From the NCBI GenBank assembly GCA_028872955.1, contig JAGWNX010000040.1, positions 1-33,722 on the forward strand: a DNA stretch of 33,722 nt. The letters run 5' to 3'. Made by a program: the position numbers and the translations under genes. The stretch's first letter is position 1; each line of letters begins with the position of its first letter. The stretch comes from Acidobacteriota bacterium (GTDB lineage Bacteria; Acidobacteriota; Terriglobia; Terriglobales; Acidobacteriaceae). Below, piece by piece: positions 15,866 to 26,500 of the stretch. The notes beneath the pieces are model-generated. The model saw only the letters and a list, made by a program, of their open reading frames with translations, was not told the DNA's origin and ran no database searches.

Positions 15866-17674
15866 ATGGCACCCACACGACGCAACACACGACGCGAGTT
15901 TCTGGCAGAGGCAGCGGCTGGCGTGCTGCTGGCCACGACTGGCTGCAAACACACCGCCCCTGGCGCAGGCAGCGACAGTGCAGCAGGCTCGCCACCCGCG
16001 TTTGCCAGTGCACCCGCAGTCGGTCCTGCGGTGAGTGAGAGCACCTTTGAGCAGGCTGAGAAGCTGATGCAGGTGAGCATGACTCCAGCACAGCGCACGA
16101 TGGCCGCCGAGTCCTGGCGCGTCTCCATGGCCGGGCTGATGGAGCGCCGCACAGGTCCGCGCAAGGTGGAGATTACGGAGGCCGATGCACCCGCCATGCG
16201 GTGGACTCCGGTGTCGCAGGATCAAGCGCCACCAGGCGATGGACGATTTGTTCGCTCGCCGGTGCCAAATACTCCCCTGCCCCAACACGACGACGACATT
16301 GCGTTTGCGCCGCTCACCCAGCTATCCCGCTGGATTGAACATCGCCAACTGACCTCCGAGCGACTCACCCGGATCTACCTTGATCGCCTTAAACAGTTTG
16401 ACTCCAAACTGCACTGTGTCATCACGCTGACTGAGGAGTTGGCCCTGCAGCAGGCGCGCACCGCAGACGGCGAGCTTGCCAGCGGCATCTATCGTGGCCC
16501 GCTGCATGGCATCCCCTGGGGTGCGAAGGACCTGCTGGACACGGCGGGCATCCCCACCACCTACGGCGCGGAGCCGTTCCGCAATCGCATCCCCATCACG
16601 GATGCGACCGTAGTGCAGCGCCTGCACGAGGCTGGTGCCGTGCTGGTGGCCAAGCTGAGTCTGGGTGCACTGGCGCTGAATGATGTGTGGTTTGGCGGGC
16701 AGACCAGGAACCCGTGGCTGCTGGCGGAGGGCTCCTCAGGCTCCAGCGCAGGGCCGGCGGCGGCTACCGCGGCAGGCCTGGTTGGCTTCGCCATTGCCAG
16801 TGAGACCGATGGCAGCATCACCAGTCCCAGCATGCGTTGCGGTGTTACGGGTCTGCGGCCAACCTTTGGCCGTGTGCCGCGTGGCGGCGCCATGACGCTG
16901 TGCTGGTCGATGGACAAGCTGGGCCCCATGGCCCGCAGGGTGGAAGACACCATGCTGGTGCTGCGCGCCATCAGCGGCTTCGACGCGGGCGACCTCTCCT
17001 GCGTGCCCAGCCAGTTGAACTTTGACGCGACAGCACCGCTGGGCGACGTGCGCATCGGCTACTTTCCGCAATGGCTGCACGAGGATGGCGCGACCGAGAT
17101 CGATCGCGCCGCCGTAGACCACGCCAGCAAGCTGGGCATGCAACTGGTGGTGGTCTCGCTGCCGGACTGGCCCTACGACGATCTCGACATCATCCTGTTC
17201 GCCGAGGCCGCCGCGTCGTTTGAGCAACTGACGCTCAGCGGAGGAGTCGACACGTTGAAGATGCAGACGCCTGACGCCTGGCCAAACACCTTCCGTCTCT
17301 CGCGGTTCCTCTCGGCGGTCGATCTGATTCAGGCAGACCGTCTGCGGCGCAAGGTGGCGCTTGAGATGCGGCGCGTGATGAGTGAGGTGGATGTGCTGCT
17401 GGTGCCTTCGCTGCGCGACGAGATGCTGACGATTACCAACTTCACGGGGCATCCTTCGCTCACGTTCCGCGCCGGCTTTGTGCAGGTAAGCGAGCCTCGT
17501 ACGGACTGGGCGCCAGATGCCTCGCACCCGGTGGAGAAGCTGCCCGCGCCCCAGCGCGTTCCCTACAGCGTCACCCTCATCGGGCAGCTCTTCGGCGAGG
17601 GGCGCATGGCGCGCATCGGCATGGCGCTGGAGACGGCCTTCCAGGTAGCGGAGCAGCGTCCTCCAGGCTTCTGA
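15866..17674 (+). CDS. Tat-exported amidase (amidase-signature family)
   Basis: A 602-residue amidase-signature hydrolase. The Ser-cisSer-Lys triad is readable: K221 in WGAKDLLDTAG, S293 in GSSAGPAAATAAG and nucleophile S317 in ETDGSITSPS. The N terminus carries a twin-arginine signal (TRREFL, residues 8-13) followed by a hydrophobic stretch and TTGC at residue 27, so it is probably exported folded and may be lipid-anchored, although the lipobox lacks the usual Leu at -3. Residues 28-140 are a low-complexity and helical extension before the catalytic domain. ATG 15866 has a GAGGG ribosome site. It hydrolyses an unknown amide, outside the cytoplasm by inference. Confidence 0.9.
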   Translation: MAPTRRNTRREFLAEAAAGVLLATTGCKHTAPGAGSDSAAGSPPAFASAPAVGPAVSESTFEQAEKLMQVSMTPAQRTMAAESWRVSMAGLMERRTGPRKVEITEADAPAMRWTPVSQDQAPPGDGRFVRSPVPNTPLPQHDDDIAFAPLTQLSRWIEHRQLTSERLTRIYLDRLKQFDSKLHCVITLTEELALQQARTADGELASGIYRGPLHGIPWGAKDLLDTAGIPTTYGAEPFRNRIPITDATVVQRLHEAGAVLVAKLSLGALALNDVWFGGQTRNPWLLAEGSSGSSAGPAAATAAGLVGFAIASETDGSITSPSMRCGVTGLRPTFGRVPRGGAMTLCWSMDKLGPMARRVEDTMLVLRAISGFDAGDLSCVPSQLNFDATAPLGDVRIGYFPQWLHEDGATEIDRAAVDHASKLGMQLVVVSLPDWPYDDLDIILFAEAAASFEQLTLSGGVDTLKMQTPDAWPNTFRLSRFLSAVDLIQADRLRRKVALEMRRVMSEVDVLLVPSLRDEMLTITNFTGHPSLTFRAGFVQVSEPRTDWAPDASHPVEKLPAPQRVPYSVTLIGQLFGEGRMARIGMALETAFQVAEQRPPGF

Positions 17675-17682
17675 CAGCACAA

Positions 17683-17728
17683 AGGCCGCAGCCTGCCGCA
17701 CCTTCGTTGGTCCGGCAGACTGCGGCCT
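17683..17728. terminator. bidirectional hairpin between convergent genes
   Basis: AGGCCGCAGCCTGCCG (17683-17698) pairs with CGGCAGACTGCGGCCT (17713-17728), 16 positions with one mismatch and a 14-base loop. It lies between the amidase stop and the MFS stop. No strong T-run on either side, so termination efficiency is uncertain, but position and stem support a shared terminator. Confidence 0.65.
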
Positions 17729-17741
17729 GGTTCGGTGCCTG

Positions 17742-19055
17742 TCAGGCCGCCGACTCGACCTTGTGCCCGTTCGCCAGAATGCCGTACAGCGCAATGTACA
17801 GATAGCAGACCGTGGGAATAATAAACGCGTGCTGAATGCCGATCTTGTCGGCAACGTGCCCTTCAAACAGCGGGATGAGTGCACCACCGACGATGGCGGC
17901 GACCATCAGTGAGGAGCCGCGACTGGTCAGCTCGCCCAGCCCGGCCAACCCCAGCGAAAAGATGTTGGGGAACATGACGGAGTTGAACAGTCCCACCAGA
18001 ATGATGCTGAACATGGCAACGTGGCCGTGGGTCGACATCGACGTGACGACCAGCAGCGCGGCCATGGCGGCAACAAAGCTGAGCAGGGATCCCGTGCGCA
18101 CGCGGGTCAAAATAGCCGAGCCAATGAACCGGCCCACCATGGCACCGCCCCAGTACAGCGAAACAAACAAGGCCGCCGTCTTTTCGGACAGGCCGCCGAT
18201 CGTGGGCAGCCCAAGGTAGTTCACCAGAAAGCTGCCAATCGAGACCTCAGCACCCACGTAAACAAAGATGCCGATCGCTCCCATCAGCAGGTACTTCTCG
18301 CGCCACACGCTGCGGTTGCTCTCGCTATGTTCACCCGGGCGGAAGTCCTTGGTGTAGGAGGACTCCGTCGGCAACTTGACCATGCCGATCGCCACGGCCA
18401 GCGCAATCAGCGCCAGAGCGATGCCCAGGTACGGCAGCCGCACGGAGGAGGCCTGCTCCTGCCGGTAGGTCTGCAGCAGCGCGGCAGAGAGCGAGTGCAG
18501 CTTCTCCGGCGCGAGCGGCGCGGCCGACAGGATCAACGCGCTGCCAAAGAAGGGCGCGATGAAGGTGCCAAAAGAGTTGAAGGCCTGCGCCAGGTTCAAG
18601 CGGCTGGAGGCCGTATGCTGCGGGCCAAGATTGGTTACATATGGGTTGGCCGAGACCTGCAGGCAGGTGATGCCTGCTGCCAGAATGACCAGCGCGGAGA
18701 GGAACAGCGGAAACGAAGCAACTGCCGAAGCCGGCAGAAACAGCAGCGCACCGCTTGCCATCACCAGCAGGCCGATCACCATCGTCTGCTTGTAGCCTCG
18801 CCACTCCACCAGCCTGCCCGCCGGAAAAGCAAAGACAAAGTACGACGAGAAGAAGGCAAACTGCACCAGCATGGCCTGCGCGTAGTTCAGCTCAAAGATG
18901 CCCTTCAGGTGCGGGATCAGAATATCGTTGAGGCAGGTGAGAAACCCCCACATGAAGAAGAGCATGGTCGCCATGCTCATCGCGCGCTTATCGGTGTGGT
19001 GGGTCAGATCAGGATCGACGGCCGAAACGGTGGCCGTGCTGGTAACAATCGCCAT
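17742..19055 (-). CDS. FucP/GluP-type sugar:proton symporter (MFS)
   Basis: An inner-membrane sugar transporter of 437 residues with about 12 membrane segments. The first segment FFMWGFLTCLNDILIPHLKG and the later QVSANPYVTNLGP and RLNLAQAFNSFGTFIAP are characteristic of the FHS family (L-fucose, glucose/galactose permeases). Substrate is likely a neutral hexose or deoxyhexose; no sugar catabolic genes are adjacent. The ATG at 19055 is preceded by AAAGGAAA. Single gene; the 182-base gap to msrQ upstream shows no clear promoter. Confidence 0.9.
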   Translation of the reverse strand: MAIVTSTATVSAVDPDLTHHTDKRAMSMATMLFFMWGFLTCLNDILIPHLKGIFELNYAQAMLVQFAFFSSYFVFAFPAGRLVEWRGYKQTMVIGLLVMASGALLFLPASAVASFPLFLSALVILAAGITCLQVSANPYVTNLGPQHTASSRLNLAQAFNSFGTFIAPFFGSALILSAAPLAPEKLHSLSAALLQTYRQEQASSVRLPYLGIALALIALAVAIGMVKLPTESSYTKDFRPGEHSESNRSVWREKYLLMGAIGIFVYVGAEVSIGSFLVNYLGLPTIGGLSEKTAALFVSLYWGGAMVGRFIGSAILTRVRTGSLLSFVAAMAALLVVTSMSTHGHVAMFSIILVGLFNSVMFPNIFSLGLAGLGELTSRGSSLMVAAIVGGALIPLFEGHVADKIGIQHAFIIPTVCYLYIALYGILANGHKVESAA

Positions 19056-19237
19056 CGGATTTCCTTTATTGAACTGCAGAACCTGGGTTGATGTGGGCTC
19101 AGCAAAGATCGTGAAGCGTTACGGAGGCGTACTGTCTCCGCACTGGACGGAATTGTACGCTCAGGCGCAGATGGTATCGTTCGCGAGGTCTGACCATTCC
19201 CACGCGCCGTGATGATCTCCCTTGCAGGGATCTCTGC

Positions 19238-19930
19238 CTAGGCGGCGCTGCTGCGGCCAGCAGGCCCACTGCGGCGAAACGCAACGTGCAGGATGCGCGC
19301 CGCCAGCAACACCGTGAGCACAACCGTCACGCGCCACGGCGTGGTGACCCCCGGCTTGACCAGCCACCAGAAGTGAATGACGCCCAGCACCGCAGCCGCG
19401 TAGACCGTGCGATGCAACCACTGCCAGCGCTTGCCGCCCATCGCCCGCAGCACCAGCAGCGGCGAGGTAACCGCCAGCGCCAGCAGGATGACCCAGGACG
19501 CAAAGCCAACCTGGATGAAGCGGCGCTTCAGCAGGTCGTCATAGATCGTCGGCCAGACTCTTGACCACTCCGCGAACACGGCGGTGACGTGGCCGGAGCG
19601 CAGCGCCATCAGCACACCGGGCAGGTCATAACCAGAGAAGAGAAAGACGTAGGTTGCCAGGTGCAGCGTCGCATAGAAAAACGCGTACAGGCCGATCATG
19701 CGGCGAAAGCGGATTAACACGGCCAGCCTGGGCGTAAGGCGGCGCACCGGCGTGACGGCCAGCGATGCCAACAGGATGTACAGCGCCCAGTTTCCGGTGG
19801 CGTGCGTAATCGTGTTTACGGGGTCCGCGCCAAGGTCATCCATCTGGAACCGCCGCAGCAAAAGCAGCAGCGGGACCAGACAAAGCAGATGCACCAGCGC
19901 CTTCGACAGTACGATTCCCTTCCTGGTCAT
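19238..19930 (-). CDS. msrQ: heme-binding membrane subunit MsrQ of the MsrPQ system
   Basis: Inner-membrane b-heme protein that passes electrons from the respiratory or flavin pool to periplasmic MsrP. The 230-residue protein has about six membrane segments with heme-ligand type histidines in THATGNWALY, YATLHLATYVF, WLHRTVYAA and VIHFWWLVK; the stretch LRRFQMDDLGADPVNTI is typical of MsrQ (formerly YedZ). It starts 7 bases after the msrP stop and is surely co-transcribed with it. Confidence 0.94.
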   Translation of the reverse strand: MTRKGIVLSKALVHLLCLVPLLLLLRRFQMDDLGADPVNTITHATGNWALYILLASLAVTPVRRLTPRLAVLIRFRRMIGLYAFFYATLHLATYVFLFSGYDLPGVLMALRSGHVTAVFAEWSRVWPTIYDDLLKRRFIQVGFASWVILLALAVTSPLLVLRAMGGKRWQWLHRTVYAAAVLGVIHFWWLVKPGVTTPWRVTVVLTVLLAARILHVAFRRSGPAGRSSAA

Positions 19931-19937
19931 GGCCGCC

Positions 19938-20906
19938 CTAGTAGTACTTGGCCAGGTTCATGCCCGCGTACATGCCGGCCACCTGGTCAGCGTAGCCGTT
20001 GAACATGAGTGTGGGAATGGTGTGCGGAAACAGGCTGCCGTCGATGCGCCGCTCATGGGCCTGACTCCAGCGCGGATGATCCACCTTGGGGTTCACGTTG
20101 GAGTAGAAGCCATACTCGCCCGAGGCGATCTCGTTCCACAGCGTGCGGGGCTGTTTGTCCGTAAAGATGATCTTCACAATCGACTTGGCTGACTTGAAGC
20201 CATACTTCCAGGGCAGGATGATGCGCACTGGTGCACCGTTCTGGTTCTGTAGCGTCTGCCCGTAGAAGCCGAAGGTGAGCAGCGCCAGCGGATTCATGGC
20301 CTCGTCCATGCGCAGCCCCTCGGAGTAGGGCCAGTCGTAGCCACTCGGGGCCTGCGGCATCTGCTTTTTGTCATAAAGCGAGAGGAACTGCACGTACTTG
20401 GCGCTGGGTAGCGGCTGGCAGTGGTTAATCAGCTCAGAGAGCGAGTAGCCGTCCCAGGGAATCACCATCGACCACGCCTCAACGCAGCGGTGGCGGTAGA
20501 CGCGGTTCTCCAGCGGCCTGAGCTTCAACAGCGTGTCGATGTCCAGGGTGAGCGGCTTCTTGACCAGGCCCTCGACGGCAATGGCCCAGGGGCGGGTCTT
20601 AAGCGTCTTGGCATAGCGGGCAGGTTCATCCTTGTCCGTGCCAAACTCATAGAAGTTGTTGTAGGTCGCAGCCTTCTGCAGCGGCGTCTGCGGATCGGGG
20701 ACGGTGTAGGTCACACTGCCGGCGTGGGCCACGCTGGGCTGCACCAGGCCAGACAGGCGACCGGCCGCCAGCGCTCCGGCTCCAAGCGCAGCACCCGTGG
20801 CCAGAAACTGGCGACGGCTGCGCTGGAAGCTCTCAAACACATGCTGTGGCGTAATCTCCGACGAGCGAATCACTGACTCCCGCGAGCCCTCCGAACGTAT
20901 CAACAT
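19938..20906 (-). CDS. msrP: periplasmic methionine-sulfoxide reductase MsrP (molybdopterin)
   Basis: Catalytic subunit that reduces protein methionine sulfoxide in the periplasm. The 322-residue precursor carries a Tat signal ([20 protein letters not shown], residues 30-49) cut near AHA at 60-62. The molybdenum-ligating cysteine is C141 in [20 protein letters not shown]. Later segments [30 protein letters not shown] and [17 protein letters not shown] are diagnostic (formerly YedY). ATG 20906 lies in a purine-rich run GGGGGGAAGAGGG; an in-frame TTG 15 bases upstream was rejected. First gene of msrPQ, divergent from the hydratase gene with a 147-base gap. Confidence 0.95.
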   Translation of the reverse strand: MLIRSEGSRESVIRSSEITPQHVFESFQRSRRQFLATGAALGAGALAAGRLSGLVQPSVAHAGSVTYTVPDPQTPLQKAATYNNFYEFGTDKDEPARYAKTLKTRPWAIAVEGLVKKPLTLDIDTLLKLRPLENRVYRHRCVEAWSMVIPWDGYSLSELINHCQPLPSAKYVQFLSLYDKKQMPQAPSGYDWPYSEGLRMDEAMNPLALLTFGFYGQTLQNQNGAPVRIILPWKYGFKSAKSIVKIIFTDKQPRTLWNEIASGEYGFYSNVNPKVDHPRWSQAHERRIDGSLFPHTIPTLMFNGYADQVAGMYAGMNLAKYY

Positions 20907-21053
20907 CCCTCTTCCCCCCAAGGTTGGCCACGCTGGCCGTCGATGATAGGACGCCCATTCAGCCGGAATAGTTACAGAACGTCCCCAGCTAACTTACCGG
21001 ATTGCGCCAAGGCTGGCGAGACAGGAGACAGCGGCTAATGGCACACTGAATCT

Positions 21054-21824
21054 ATGATCTCCGGACAACGTGAACAAGCCCTGATGGATGCAGCCAACCT
21101 GCTGCTGGACGCTCGCCGCACCCTGCAAACCATGGATGCCCTGCCTGAGGCCCTGCAGCCCACCACGCTGGACGAGGCCTACCTGGTGCAGGATGCCGTG
21201 GCCGCCGCCTACGGCCCCATCGGCGGCTGGAAGATTGGCGCACCCACGCCTGAGGCGACGCCGCTGTTTGCCCCCATGCCCAAGGCCTGGATGGCACCCG
21301 GTAATGCCGTGCTCAGCGGCCCACGCTGGCGGTACCGTGGGCTGGAAGCGGAGATCGCGTTTCTCGTCGGGCAGGACCTGCCGCCACGCGAGACGCCGTA
21401 CAGCCGCGACGAGGTGATCGCCGCGATGGCCAGCTGCCACCCGATCATCGAGGTGCTGGAGTCCGGCCTGACTGACCCGGCCAACGCGCCCCGCATGTCC
21501 ATGCTGGCCGATGTGCAGATGCATGGCGGCTTCGTCTACGGCGCGCCGGTCGCAGACTGGCAACGCCTCGACTTCTCGCAGGAGCGCGTGACGCTGGCCA
21601 TCGATGGAGCGGTGCGCGTGGAGCGGACCGGATCCAACACCTCGGGCGACTTCCTCCGCCTTCTTCCCTGGCTGGCCAACGAGGGCGCAGCCCGCACCGG
21701 AGGTCTGAAGGCCGGCCAGTGGATCACCACTGGCAGCTGGACCGGCTATACGCTGGCCCAGGCCGGCAACAGCGTGGATGTGCACTTTTCTAACGCAGGC
21801 AAAGTGACTCTGGCCTTTGCCTGA
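21054..21824 (+). CDS. 2-keto-4-pentenoate hydratase-like protein (FAH fold)
   Basis: A 256-residue cytoplasmic protein of the hydratase/decarboxylase group of the fumarylacetoacetase superfamily. Matching features are IGGWKIGAPTPEA near residue 56, the acidic metal-site region LEAEIAFLVGQDLP, HPIIEVLES, NTSGDFLRLLPWLANE and the C-terminal ITTGSWTGYTLAQAGNSVDVHFS. Members hydrate or decarboxylate 2-oxo-dienoates from aromatic meta-cleavage, but no other meta-pathway gene is present, so the substrate is unknown. It precedes malate synthase by 52 bases and is probably in the same transcript; a supply of pyruvate or acetyl-CoA precursors is a possible link. Confidence 0.85.
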   Translation: MISGQREQALMDAANLLLDARRTLQTMDALPEALQPTTLDEAYLVQDAVAAAYGPIGGWKIGAPTPEATPLFAPMPKAWMAPGNAVLSGPRWRYRGLEAEIAFLVGQDLPPRETPYSRDEVIAAMASCHPIIEVLESGLTDPANAPRMSMLADVQMHGGFVYGAPVADWQRLDFSQERVTLAIDGAVRVERTGSNTSGDFLRLLPWLANEGAARTGGLKAGQWITTGSWTGYTLAQAGNSVDVHFSNAGKVTLAFA

Positions 21825-21876
21825 GGCGTGCAGCCTGCCGGCAGGCATTGACTTGAACGAGAACCAAGGAGCAGAC

Positions 21877-23484
21877 ATGGGTGACTACGGTGTGGGTGTG
21901 AGCTTTACGGTGCCGGTGGCCGAGCGCTACCGGGCGATCCTGACTCCAGAGGCGGTGGCGTTCGTCGCCGGGCTGCAACGGGCCTTTGGACAGCGGCGCA
22001 AACAGTTGCTGGCGGCCCGCGTGGAGCGGCAGGCGCGGCTGGACGCTGGCGAGCGCCCAGACTTTCTGCCCGAAACCAGGCATATTCGCGAGAGCGAGTG
22101 GACCGTTGCTCCCCTGCCCCAGGACCTGCTGGATCGCCGCGTGGAGATCACCGGACCGGTCGATCGCAAAATGATCATCAACGCGTTGAACAGCGGTGCC
22201 AGGGTCTTTATGGCCGACTTCGAGGACTCCACGACGCCAACCTGGGACAACCTGCTGGACGGCCAGATCAACCTCTTCGATGCCGTGCGCCGCACCATCA
22301 CCTTTGCGGACGAGAAGACCGGCAAGCGCTATCAGCTGCAGGAGAAGACTGCTGTGCTGTTTGTTCGCGCGCGCGGCTGGCACCTGGAAGAAGCCCACAT
22401 GCTGGTGGATGGCGAGGTGGTCTCCGGCTCGCTCTTTGACTTCGGTCTATACGCCTTTCACAACGCCCGGGAGCTGCTGGCCCGCGGCAGCGGCCCCTAC
22501 TTCTACCTGCCTAAGATGGAGAGCCACCTGGAAGCGCGTCTGTGGAACGACGTCTTTGTGAAAGCAGAGGCCGAGCTGGGCATTCCGGCTGGCTCCATCA
22601 AGGGCACGGTGTTGATTGAGACGATTCTGGCGACCTTTGAGATGGACGAGATTCTGTGGGAGCTGAAGGACCACTCCGCGGGCCTCAACTGCGGTCGCTG
22701 GGACTACATCTTCAGCTACATCAAAAAAATGGCTGGGGATGCGAGCATCCTGCTGCCAGACCGCAGCCAGGTGACCATGACGACACACTTCATGCGCAGC
22801 TACTCCAAGCTTGCCATCAAGACCTGTCATCGCCGCAAGGTCAGCGCCATGGGCGGCATGAGCGCATTCATCCCCATCAAGAGCGACCCCGTGGCGAATG
22901 AGAAAGCCCTGGCCCAGGTACGTGCGGACAAGGAGCGCGAGGCCACCGACGGGCACGACGGCACCTGGGTGGCACACCCCGGTCTGGTACCCGTGGCCAT
23001 GGAGGTGTTTGACCGCGTGATGCCGCAGCCCAACCAGATCGACAAGCAACTGCCAGAGTTCCAGCCGACGGCCGACGACCTGCTGCAGGTGCCGGAGGGC
23101 TCCATCACCGAGGCAGGGCTGCGCCAGAACGTGGCCGTAGGCCTGGGCTATGTGGAGGCCTGGCTGCGCGGCATTGGGTGCGTGCCGCTCTTCAACCTGA
23201 TGGAGGACGCCGCCACCGCAGAGATCAGTCGCGCGCAGCTTTGGCAGTGGGTCCACCACGGCGCTGTGCTGCAGGATGGCCGCCCAGTGACGGTCGAGCT
23301 GATTGAGGCGGAGATTGCCCGCGAGCTGGACGACGCGGCGACACGCTACGACGCGCCACGCGTGGCCGCCTACCAGCGCGCGGCAGAGCTGATGCGCGAG
23401 CTGATCCGCGCACCACGGTTCCCGGAGTTTCTAACCCAGCCGGCCTACCGGCAGGTGCTGGACCACGAGCACGTCACCGCATAA
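21877..23484 (+). CDS. aceB: malate synthase A
   Basis: Glyoxylate-cycle enzyme that condenses glyoxylate with acetyl-CoA to malate. The 535-residue protein has the MSA length and motifs: MADFEDSTTPTWDN near residue 110, RARGWHLEE with conserved R166, LPKMESHLEARLWND, TVLIETILATFEMDEILWEL, SAMGGMSAFIPIK and the signature NLMEDAATAEISRAQLWQW with catalytic-base candidate D444. The ATG at 21877 is preceded by AAGGAG. No isocitrate lyase gene lies in the window. The segment usually written RPRGWHL has Ala in place of Pro, probably neutral. Confidence 0.96.
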   Translation: MGDYGVGVSFTVPVAERYRAILTPEAVAFVAGLQRAFGQRRKQLLAARVERQARLDAGERPDFLPETRHIRESEWTVAPLPQDLLDRRVEITGPVDRKMIINALNSGARVFMADFEDSTTPTWDNLLDGQINLFDAVRRTITFADEKTGKRYQLQEKTAVLFVRARGWHLEEAHMLVDGEVVSGSLFDFGLYAFHNARELLARGSGPYFYLPKMESHLEARLWNDVFVKAEAELGIPAGSIKGTVLIETILATFEMDEILWELKDHSAGLNCGRWDYIFSYIKKMAGDASILLPDRSQVTMTTHFMRSYSKLAIKTCHRRKVSAMGGMSAFIPIKSDPVANEKALAQVRADKEREATDGHDGTWVAHPGLVPVAMEVFDRVMPQPNQIDKQLPEFQPTADDLLQVPEGSITEAGLRQNVAVGLGYVEAWLRGIGCVPLFNLMEDAATAEISRAQLWQWVHHGAVLQDGRPVTVELIEAEIARELDDAATRYDAPRVAAYQRAAELMRELIRAPRFPEFLTQPAYRQVLDHEHVTA

Positions 23485-23499
23485 TTCCGAGCACAGACG

Positions 23500-23539
23500 C
23501 ACGCAGGGCGCAGCCTCACTTGAGACTGCGCCCTGCGTG
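23500..23539. terminator. perfect hairpin between aceB and the efflux operon
   Basis: CACGCAGGGCGCAG (23500-23513) pairs perfectly with CTGCGCCCTGCGTG (23526-23539) around a 12-base loop that itself contains CTCA and TGAG. It sits between the convergent stops of aceB and the RND gene, 15 bases from each stop, so it probably ends both transcripts. Only GTTT follows on the plus strand. Confidence 0.75.
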
Positions 23540-23553
23540 TTTGGAACGGGTGG

Positions 23554-26500
23554 TTACGCCTCGGATGGTTCCGGGCAGTCTGTCGGCCGGGGCCGAGGCT
23601 TGGAGCTGAACCGTTGCAGCAAGGTCTTCAACAGCACATACAGCACCGGGATAAAGAAGAGGTTGAGGATGGTGGAGAGCACCATGCCGCCGACGATGGC
23701 CGTACCCACCGAGTGGCGGCCATTGGCACCGGCACCGCTGGCAAAGTACAGCGGCAGCACGCCCAGGATGAAGGCGATCGAGGTCATGAGGATAGGACGC
23801 AGACGAAGCTCAGCCGCAAGAATCGCAGCGTCAATAATGCTCTTGCCATGCTCCAGCTGCTGCTCGGCAAACTCGACGATCAGGATCGAGTTCTTCGCCG
23901 AGAGGCCGATCAACATCACCAGACCGATCTGCACGTAGACGTCGTCCACCAGACCACGAGCCGAGACCAGCGACAATGCACCCAGCACCGCCGTGGGCAC
24001 GGCCAGCAGAATGATGAACGGCAGCGCAAAGCTCTCATACTGCGCCGACAGGGTGAGGTACACCACCAGCAGACCCAGGCCGAAGATGAGCAGCGCCTTG
24101 CCGGAGGACTCAATCTCCTCCAGCGCCAGCCCGGTCCAGGAGAAGGTCATGCCAGGCAGCTTGTGCCGCTCAAACGCGCGCTGCATGGCGGCCAGGCCCT
24201 CGCCTGAGCTGAGCCCTGGCGCCGCTGAGCCGTCGATCTCTGCCGAACGGAACAGGTTGTAGTGATTGATGACCTGCGGCCCGGAGCTCTGCTGCACCGT
24301 GGCCAGGTTATCCAAGGGCACCATCTGTCCCGCATCTGAGCGGACGTAATACTGATGAATGTCCTGCGTATTTCGCCGGAACTGCTGGTCGGCCTGCACG
24401 TACACGCGATACGAGCGGTTGTTGAAGTCGAAGTCGTTGACGTAGCTGGAGCCCATAAAGGTGCCCAGCGCCGCGGTGATCTGACTGAAGGGCACGCCCA
24501 TGGCCTTGGCCTTCTCGCGGTCAATGGTCACGACGACCTGAGGGTCGTTGGCGGTGAACGTCGTGTTCAGCTGCGTCAGTCCAGAGTGCGGGTTGTAGCC
24601 CTCGGCCACCAGCTCGTGGGCCACGCGGTCGATATCACCGAAGGTGTTGCGGCCGCCATCCTGCAGCATGAACTGAAAGCCGCCCACGGTACCGACGCCC
24701 TGGATCGCGGGTGGCTCGGCGGCAAACGCTACTCCGCCCGGCACTGCAAACAGCTTCGGCGAGACGTCTGCCACGATCTCGTGCGCGCCGTACTGCGGCC
24801 CCATCTTCATGCGCTCGTCAATCGGCTTGAGCGGCGCAAAGATCAGGCCGGCGTTGGGCGAGCTGCCACCTGCCAGCGAGAACCCCATCACCGAGAAGGT
24901 GCCGAAGACGCCCTTATTCTGCCGCACGATCGCCGACGCTCGATCCGCAAAGTCCGTGGTGTAACTCAGCGAGGCGCCAGGCGGCGTCTGCACAATAATC
25001 AGGAAGTACGACTGATCTTCCTGCGGAATAAAGGCGGTCGGCACATGGTTGTACATGTAGGCCGTGCCACCCAGCGCCGCCAGAAAGACGGCCAGCATCG
25101 CATAACGGGCCCGCACCACCCAGGTGACCATGCGGGCATACTGCCGGATGGTCCATTGCAACGCACGCTCAAAGGGATTCAGGATGAACCCCAGCAGCCC
25201 GCCGTGCTTGACCTCTGCCCGCAGCAGCAGCGCGGCCAGCGCCGGTGAGAGCGTCAGTGCGTTGAACGCCGAGATGGCGATGGAGAACGCAATGGTAAGC
25301 GAGAACTGTTTGTACAAAATACCCGTGGTGCCGGGGAAGAAGCTGACCGGCACAAACACGGAGATGAGCACCAGCGACGTTGCAATCACCGCACTGGTCA
25401 CCTCAGCCATGGCCTCTGAGGTGGCCTGGTGACTGTCGCAGTGCTCACGCTCGATGTGGCGCTGCACGTTCTCAATCACGACGATGGCGTCGTCTACCAC
25501 CAGGCCCGTGGCCAGCGTGATGCCGAACAGCGTGAGCGAGTTGATGGAGAAGCCAAAGAGCTTGATGAAGGCAAACGTGCCGATCAGCGACACCGGAATG
25601 GTTGCCGCGGGAATGATCGTAGCGCGCCAGTCCTGCAGGAAGAGGAAGATGACGATGATGACGATCAGCACGGCTTCGCCGATGGTGATGACCACCTCGT
25701 GAATCGAGTCGCTGACACTGGACGTCGTGTCGACAGCGATCACGCCCGTCATCCCCGGCGGAAAGGACTTCTTCAGCTCGGCCAGCACGGCACGGCACTG
25801 GCGATCGACTTCAATGGCGTTCGCCGTGGAGAGCTGTTGCACACCGATGCCGACGGCATCGCCCCCGGAGAACTTGAGCGAGGTGCTGTAGTCCTCGGCA
25901 CCAATCTCGGCGCGGCCCACATCCTTCAGCAACACCACGCCACCGGCGGTACTGCTGTTCTTCAGAATGATGTTGTCAAACTGCACGGGGTCAGAGAGGC
26001 GGCCGTGCACGCGAACGGCAAACTCAAAGTTCTGGTGCGGATCGGCGGGCTGCTGGCCCAGCTGCCCGGCCGGCACCTCCACGTTTTGTTCCTGCAGGGC
26101 ACTGGTCACATCCAGCGCAGTCAGTTTGCGGGCTGCCAGCCGCGAGGGGTCCAGCCAGATGCGCATGGCGTATTTGCGCTCGCCAAAGACCTGCACATCG
26201 CCCACGCCGGGCACGCGCTTCAGGGCATCTTTGACGTACACATCCAGGTAGTTTGAGATGAACGCCTGCGACAGGGAGTGATCTGGCGAGAAGAAGCCAG
26301 CCGCAAACACAAAGTTCGAGTTGGCCTTTACGATGCTGATGCCCGTGGCGTTCACCGACGCAGGCAGTCTTCCCTGCACCGTCGCCACGCGGTTCTGCAC
26401 ATCGACCGCAGCGATGTCCAGGTTGTAGCCTGTCTGGAACGTTACCGTAATGGCCGAGGTGCCGTCGTTGGAGCTGACCGAGCTGATGTAGCGCATGCCC

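Noticed and set aside
24355..26256. Long plus-strand frames opposite the RND pump gene
   Set aside because: The pump has proton-relay residues and full family length on the minus strand; these frames are antisense shadows.
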